Shown: positions 59,812-64,000 of the stretch, in pieces | Layout: the number at the start of each line of letters is the position of its first letter | Position numbering within the stretch: position 1 is the stretch's first letter | NCBI GenBank assembly: GCA_049664225.1 | Contig: JBATEX010000080.1 | Location: 6,662-70,661 of the forward strand | Direction: 5' to 3' | From: JAUVRX01 sp049664225 | GTDB taxonomy: Bacteria > Acidobacteriota > Thermoanaerobaculia > Multivoradales > JAHEKO01 | Length of the DNA: 64,000 nucleotides | Translations under genes and position numbers: made by a program | Notes under the pieces: generated by a model | The model's input: only the letters and a program-made list of their open reading frames with translations | The model's database searches: none | What the model was told of the DNA's origin: nothing

Positions 59812-59905
59812 GGGTTGAGGCAGCCGGCGTGCCTTCGGCTGGTCTTTGAGGGCTTGGGGGGTTGAAGCGGATGGGCGTTTCTCCCAGCCGGCTCTTGAGG
59901 CAGTG
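59812..59905. repeat. Variable-stem hairpin repeats (family B), minus orientation
   Basis: Unit 1: ggttgagg, the stem CAGCCG-gcgtgcctt-CGGCTG (59821-59841), then gtctttgagggcttgg, the reverse complement of the flank found at 21.67 and 61.57 kb. A second, imperfect unit lies at about 59871-59905 (agccggctcttgaggcag). The stretch 59793-59993 has no gene and lies between convergent genes. Confidence 0.65.
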
Positions 59906-59959
59906 ATGGTCTCAGGGGAGGGGTTTGCCTCTTCCCACGGTTACTCCTACAGCGCTTTC

Positions 59960-60005
59960 CCTCAGGTCCCCTAGGCCCTTACCCCCTGCGCCCTTACCCC
60001 CCCTC
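59960..60005. repeat. Short C-rich repeat tract (family D)
   Basis: cctaggcccttaccccctg followed by cgcccttacccccc. The stop codon of amrS (TAA, 59994-59996) lies within it, so the end of the protein (EGG) is encoded by the repeat edge. Confidence 0.55.
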
Positions 60006-61103
60006 TCGAAAGTCGCTGAGTCGGACCGGGAGGCGGCGGGCTCCCCAGTCGCCGGGTGTGCCGGAGAAACGTCCGGGGCAAGGGGTGCCGCAGGCGCGGC
60101 ACTCGCCGCCCTCCGTCAGGCGCCAATCGTTCAGTACGTACCAGTCGCGGCCGATGAGACTCTCGCCACACCCGTGGCAATAGGTGCTGCCGCCTTCGTG
60201 GTCGTGCACGTTGCCAGTGTAGACATATCGGAGACCGTTGCCCATTGCGATCCGGCGAGCTCCCCTCAGGGTCTGCGGCGGTGTCGGCGGTCGATCCATC
60301 ATCTTCCAGTCCGGGTGAAAGGCGGTGAAGTGCAAGGGGACGTCCTGCCCCAGCTCGCTTGCCACCCACCGCGACATCGCATCGATCTCTTCCGGCGAAT
60401 CGTTCTCACCCGGGATGAGAAGCGTGGTGATCTCGAACCAGACATCGGTTTCGTCTCGCAGGTAGACCAGGGTGTCGAGGACTGGCTGCAGATGTGAGCC
60501 GCAGATCTCTCGATAGAACGACTCGGTGAAGGCCTTGAGGTCCACATTGGCAGCATCCATGTGGCGGTAGAACTCCTCGCGCGGCTCTGCACAGACCTCC
60601 CCTGCCGTAACTGCTACCGTCTGGATATCCAGCTCATGACAGGCCTGGGCGACATCGATCGCATACTCGTGAAAGATCACCGGGTCGTTATAGGTGAAGG
60701 CGACGCTCCGGCAGCCCAACTCACGGGCCGCTCGGGCGATGGTCTCCGGGGCCGCCTGATCGGCCAGCGTATCGAACTGACGAGACTTGGAGATGTCCCA
60801 GTTCTGACAGAAGCGACAGGCCAGGTTGCAGCCCGCCGTGCCGAACGAGAGCACCGGAGTGCCCGGAAAGAAGTGGTTCAGGGGCTTCTTCTCGATGGGA
60901 TCGACGCAAAAGCCACTGGAGCGGCCATAGGTCGTGAGAACCACCTCGCCGTCCAGGCAACCTCGAACGAAGCATAGCCCCCGCTGGCCCTCGCGAAGCT
61001 TGCAGAAACGGGGGCACAGATCGCACTGCACCCGCCCGTCCTCGAGCTCATGCCAGTAGCGAGTCGAAACGACGCTGGAATCGCGTGCAATAGGAACGTC
61101 CAT
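59994..61103 (-). CDS. amrS: AmmeMemoRadiSam system radical SAM enzyme
   Basis: 369 aa from the ATG at 61103. The radical SAM cluster motif CxxxCxxC is in GTAGCNLACRFCQNWDISKS. N-terminal cysteines (CDLCPRFCKLREGQRGLCF) and C-terminal pairs (STYCHGCGESL and ECRACGTPCPGRF) add zinc or auxiliary sites. IEKKPLNHFFPGTPVLSFGT is the family signature. It generates a 5'-deoxyadenosyl radical for an unknown reaction, usually together with MEMO and AMMECR1 proteins, which are not in the window. An alternative start is ATG 61142. Confidence 0.93.
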   Translation of the reverse strand: MDVPIARDSSVVSTRYWHELEDGRVQCDLCPRFCKLREGQRGLCFVRGCLDGEVVLTTYGRSSGFCVDPIEKKPLNHFFPGTPVLSFGTAGCNLACRFCQNWDISKSRQFDTLADQAAPETIARAARELGCRSVAFTYNDPVIFHEYAIDVAQACHELDIQTVAVTAGEVCAEPREEFYRHMDAANVDLKAFTESFYREICGSHLQPVLDTLVYLRDETDVWFEITTLLIPGENDSPEEIDAMSRWVASELGQDVPLHFTAFHPDWKMMDRPPTPPQTLRGARRIAMGNGLRYVYTGNVHDHEGGSTYCHGCGESLIGRDWYVLNDWRLTEGGECRACGTPCPGRFSGTPGDWGARRLPVRLSDFREGG

Positions 61104-61197
61104 GATCGAGCACTCTACAGTCTTGGGGAGCTCCCATCTCATGCAACCTGCTGCAGCCGCCCTGAATTCCTATTGCTACCGTCTCCAGTTAGAGGCA

Positions 61198-61255
61198 ACA
61201 AGGGCTTAGGGGTGTAGGGGCTTAAGGGCTTAAGGGCTTGGGGGCCTAGGGGAAC
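61198..61255. repeat. Short G-rich repeat tract (family D)
   Basis: Tandem irregular units: agggcttaggggtgtagggg, cttaagggcttaagggcttg, ggggcctagggg. This is the longest member of family D and directly precedes the family A repeat. Confidence 0.6.
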
Positions 61256-61269
61256 GGAGGGGAATTGTC

Positions 61270-61322
61270 GTAGGGGAGCCCCTTGCGGGCTCCCGCGGGA
61301 GGGGTCAAGCCCCTCCCCTCTA
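61270..61322. repeat. Structured intergenic repeat, family A, copy 2
   Basis: 35 bases (61270-61304) are identical to 8506-8540, including GGGAGCCC-cttgc-GGGCTCCC. The second hairpin differs slightly (tcaagcccctcccctcta against gcaagcgcctcccctaca) but keeps its pairing. The copies are 52.8 kb apart. Confidence 0.75.
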
Positions 61323-61437
61323 ACATTCGGGTGGGCCGCCACTTGCGCTCTCCGGCGCGCTAGAACCTCTGTGCCCGATGCGGGCCCTACCACCCTAAAC
61401 CAGGTGTCCACCAAACCGGGGCAACTCCACTTGCAGC

Positions 61438-61513
61438 GGCGGGCAGGATAGCCCCCTGGGATTCTGCCCCCCCGGGCTGACCCCACAAGATCGTGGTCAT
61501 CTGCGCAGGGCCC
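61438..61513. repeat. Family C repeat, copy 2
   Basis: Shares cttgca-cgg, ggatagcc-cctggg and a 21-nt identical segment (61484-61504) with copy 1 at 15354-15434, plus a G+C-rich block between. The long perfect left arm of copy 1 is not kept here. Confidence 0.65.
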
Positions 61514-61516
61514 CAG

Positions 61517-61611
61517 TCCTCAAAGACTGGCCGGAAGGAACGCCCGGCCACCTCACCCCCCACTGCCCCAAAGACCGCTCGGCGAATTCGCCGAGCGCCT
61601 CAAACCTCACG
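61517..61611. repeat. Variable-stem hairpin repeats (family B), two units
   Basis: Unit 1: tcctcaaagac, TGGCCGG-aaggaacgc-CCGGCCA (61528-61550), cctcacc. Unit 2: ccccaaagac, the perfect 22-bp palindrome 61576-61597 (CGCTCGGCGAA and its complement), cctcaaac. Same flanks as at 21.6 and 59.8 kb with different stems. It ends at the stop of the nuclease gene. Confidence 0.75.
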
Positions 61612-64000
61612 TCAGGGGTTCACTAGCTTCACCCAGTTACGCATTGCACCGAGGCTGCAGCCGAACTTCTCGTGGCCTTTGCCGAGGTGCTGGGCCTCGA
61701 TGATCTGCTCGCAGGAGCAGCCACCGGTGTCGCCCACGGTGAATAAGTTGACCGGGCTGCCAGGGCCGCGCCGACCGGGCTCTGTGGTGTCGAAGATCCC
61801 GTCTTCGTCCACCAGGGCGTAGCGATTGACTCCTAGCCGCACAGTCGGTACCGACTCGGGAATCACTGTCCCCGGGCAGACGTCCACGTCATCGGGGACC
61901 CCGTCATCGTCGGCGTCGCTCGCCACGAAGAGAGCCAGGCCATCGTGATCCGAGGACCGAAGCGGTGTCATGTCATCGTTGATCAAGTCGAAGGCTGCGT
62001 CGGCGTTGCCGCGACCGAGCTCGAGCCCTGCGAGAAAGCTCTCCAAACCTTCAGCCGTCAACGCATGATCGAGTGCTTGAGCATTGCCCCGGAAGATGAA
62101 CGAGTAGCGTTCTGCCGCCTCCAGATCCAGAGTCTGGTTAGCGAGATCGGGATCGACCAGGTCGTCGCAGGCGTTCCCCGTGTTGGGGTCGCAAACGAGG
62201 TTGTCGTCTGGTACGAAGTTGCCCATGATCTGGCCGACCGGGTCGACGTAGCCGTCGGTGAACTCGAAACCGTTGAAATCACCGATGACGACGAAATGGA
62301 TCTCGGGGTTCGCCACCTGCAGTGCCTGCACCTTCTCGGCGATGGACACCGCCTGCTCGTAGCGCTTCTGCCGCACTCGCAGGCCTTGCACCGGATCCTC
62401 GATGCTGCTCAGAGAGCGATTGTGAACCGTCATGACAGCGATGGGGAACGAGCCGAACTCGAGCTCGAAGGCACCCTCGAGCAACAACGGCGGCCGATCG
62501 TGGAGGATGTCCTCAGTCATGTCCACCGGGTTGAAGTACGTTTCGTAGTAACCCAGCTGCTCGAACCGCTCAACAGTCACGGTGTCCCGTACCATGAAGC
62601 CGACATCGATGGTGCCGATGTCGTTGCCTTCCTCCAGGATCGGAGTGTAGATCACCGTCGGATCCGATATGGCGGCGATCTCCACCGCCAAATCCTCGAG
62701 GACCCCGATCTTCTCCACCTCCTGCACGGCCAGGACATCGGGGGCATCGAGCACGCTCAGGATGTAGTCGGCCAACTTAGCCTTTCTTCTTTGGTACTCG
62801 GCCGTCGAAACCACGAAGTCGTCACGCTCTTGACCCTGGGCATTGACACTTGGCGGGTCATCGATGTCGTCGAAGAACCGGAACATGTTCAGGCTGCCGA
62901 CCGTGAACTCCCCGGCCACGCGTTCCCTGACGGCCTGTGGGATCTCCGCCGGCATGTAGGTGAGCTCGTTGGGCCACAGCTCATAGCCGCCGAACTCGTA
63001 CCCCAGAGCTCCCCTCGCACTGAACGAAGAACCGGCCGGGATAATCTGATTGGCCAGCCCCAGCTTGTCCGGATCGAGCTCGAACACCTCCGGGTTGCCA
63101 TCCCAGACAGGCAGACCGACCATTCCTGGGAATAGGATTCCCGGCTCTCGGAAGGTCCGCATCGGAGCCGCGGAGATGTGTACCTCGGCAACCGGATCGG
63201 TGCTGAACCGCTGATTGGGTCCTGTGACCGTTCCATTCAGGATCTCGATGATCATGCCCTCGTAGCACTCGTACTCGATGGCGCAACTGGGGGCCGTCGG
63301 AACGGGCGAAGGAACGGTCGCATTGAAGATTACCGGGGCCGGAACAGCTCCGACTCCGTCCACCATCAACTCGGTGATATCGGTGATCTCCGTGAAGCCG
63401 AAGAATTCGTTGACTCTACCCACCACATCTACCTGATCACCGACTTCAACAGTGGGAGCACTGCCCAAGTAGACGAAGACTCCGTCCGAGGTGTCGACGT
63501 CGCCATCGCCCGGCGCCGGCGTCTGCATGAAGAACCCATCTGTACTCAGGAGAGTCACCACGTTGTCATCTGTGGTAACCAATTGGCCGTTGAACGGGCT
63601 GACCAGTCCGTCGCCCTGGATCTCGAAGATCTCCACCAGCGGTGGCGGCGGCGGTGGCTCAACCCCAGCGCTGATGATGAGGTTCTGGAAGGCAACGGCC
63701 TCCGAGCCACCATCGGTGTTCGCCGTCAGAATCAACGTCAGCTGCGAGCCGGTACCAGTGAGAGCCACGCTGCGGGTTGTCAGGTTGTTCGTCAGCAACG
63801 CTCCATTTGCCAGCATCGGATCACTCAGGGTGACTTCCGTGCCGCTCTCGAGCGTGTAGGTCTGCGAGGCCGCCTCGTCCACCGAGCTCTGAAACGCCGT
63901 CGCTGCCGGGCTACCGTCGATGCTGTAGCTCCAATTGAAGAAGTCACAGCATGCCTCGAAGTCCCCCATCGCTCCCATGTCGATCGACAGCCCGAGATCC
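61612..64000 (-). CDS. Secreted ExeM/NucH-like endonuclease (partial, N-terminus outside window)
   Basis: The frame is open to the right edge (at least 796 codons). It begins within a beta-rich region (GLSIDMGAMGDFEACCDFFN); proline-rich linker VEPPPPPPLVEIFEIQGDGL, then an OB-like segment (VDVVGRVNEFFGFTEITDI). The C-terminal nuclease domain of the endonuclease/exonuclease/phosphatase fold shows FTVGSLNMFRFFDDID, DVLAVQEVEKIGVLEDLAVE, HFVVIGDFNGFEFTDGYVDP and LRSSDHDGLALFVASDADDD. A thrombospondin type-3-like calcium segment (SDADDDGVPDDVDVCPG) and a Cys-rich tail (GGCSCEQIIEAQHLGKGHEK) end the protein. Likely an extracellular DNase. Confidence 0.88.
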   Translation of the reverse strand, partial: DLGLSIDMGAMGDFEACCDFFNWSYSIDGSPAATAFQSSVDEAASQTYTLESGTEVTLSDPMLANGALLTNNLTTRSVALTGTGSQLTLILTANTDGGSEAVAFQNLIISAGVEPPPPPPLVEIFEIQGDGLVSPFNGQLVTTDDNVVTLLSTDGFFMQTPAPGDGDVDTSDGVFVYLGSAPTVEVGDQVDVVGRVNEFFGFTEITDITELMVDGVGAVPAPVIFNATVPSPVPTAPSCAIEYECYEGMIIEILNGTVTGPNQRFSTDPVAEVHISAAPMRTFREPGILFPGMVGLPVWDGNPEVFELDPDKLGLANQIIPAGSSFSARGALGYEFGGYELWPNELTYMPAEIPQAVRERVAGEFTVGSLNMFRFFDDIDDPPSVNAQGQERDDFVVSTAEYQRRKAKLADYILSVLDAPDVLAVQEVEKIGVLEDLAVEIAAISDPTVIYTPILEEGNDIGTIDVGFMVRDTVTVERFEQLGYYETYFNPVDMTEDILHDRPPLLLEGAFELEFGSFPIAVMTVHNRSLSSIEDPVQGLRVRQKRYEQAVSIAEKVQALQVANPEIHFVVIGDFNGFEFTDGYVDPVGQIMGNFVPDDNLVCDPNTGNACDDLVDPDLANQTLDLEAAERYSFIFRGNAQALDHALTAEGLESFLAGLELGRGNADAAFDLINDDMTPLRSSDHDGLALFVASDADDDGVPDDVDVCPGTVIPESVPTVRLGVNRYALVDEDGIFDTTEPGRRGPGSPVNLFTVGDTGGCSCEQIIEAQHLGKGHEKFGCSLGAMRNWVKLVNP

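Noticed and set aside
61517..61611. CRISPR array from the repeated hairpins
   Set aside because: Only two units per site, flanks conserved rather than a full repeat, no uniform spacers and no cas genes.
1..64000. Global reassignment of TGA to an amino acid
   Set aside because: TGA ends many intact genes at family-typical lengths and in tight overlaps; only four TGAs at catalytic Cys positions are read through.

Overview
The window is GC-rich bacterial chromosome, almost wholly coding, with long co-directional blocks and many ATGA/TGATG start-stop overlaps. An acidobacterial origin (an uncultured lineage, perhaps near Thermoanaerobaculia) is the best guess. It rests on the VWFA-related family protein at the left edge, the PhoB-type-winged-helix/TPR regulator, the homodimeric pyruvate dehydrogenase cluster and the DUF3052, DinB and AmrS genes. 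No rRNA, tRNA, CRISPR array, insertion sequence or phage was seen.

The most notable content is selenocysteine. Three genes can only be read through in-frame TGA codons, four in total. (1) A MerB-type organomercurial-lyase homologue (25426-26172) has both catalytic cysteines replaced by TGA. (2) An AhpD/peroxidase-related protein (19253-19789) has CxxC changed to CxxU. (3) A GrdB-family reductase-like protein (14171-14923) has a UxxC motif. Each TGA is followed at the expected distance by a hairpin with G in the apical loop (candidate bacterial SECIS). One of these has the same GGUC loop as the E. coli fdhF element as I remember it. TGA is an ordinary stop elsewhere in the window, so this is local recoding. 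No Sec machinery (selA, selB, selC, selD) lies in the window.

Layout: 1-4 kb, partial VWFA-like protein, winged-helix/TPR regulator and serS. 4-8 kb, two overlapping polytopic membrane proteins, the second GT-C-like. 8.5-13 kb, ricT-hfq-pdxA behind a strong sigma70-type promoter, and ispH-purD. 13-20 kb, beta-barrel protein, GrdB-like selenoprotein, nitrilase with a secreted AlgH-like protein, alpha/beta hydrolase, yjjX and the AhpD-like selenoprotein. 20-26 kb, glycosyltransferase, subclass-B1-like metallo-beta-lactamase, methyltransferase, DUF3052 protein, a GNAT remnant, a monooxygenase-fold protein, an AlkD-like protein and the Sec-MerB gene. 26-32.5 kb, small housekeeping and stress genes. 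32.6-38 kb, the pyruvate dehydrogenase operon aceE-aceF-lpd. 38-43.6 kb, SodC lipoprotein, M14 carboxypeptidase and PepF. 43.6-49.6 kb, the suf operon (Rrf2 regulator, sufB-C-D-S-U) with an IscR-type operator at its promoter. 49.7-56 kb, hybrid histidine kinase, SMUG1-like glycosylase, thioesterase and PAS-GGDEF-EAL protein. 56-61 kb, pckG, an unassigned Rossmann protein and AmrS. 61.6 kb to the end, a large secreted ExeM-like nuclease that runs off the right edge.

Five intergenic regions (8.5, 15, 21.6, 59.9 and 61.3 kb) share a set of structured repeats: a 54-nt cruciform element, variable-stem hairpin units with constant flanks, a conserved 21-nt module next to a 20-bp inverted repeat, and short G-rich repeats. 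All lie downstream of at least one gene, three of them between convergent genes.
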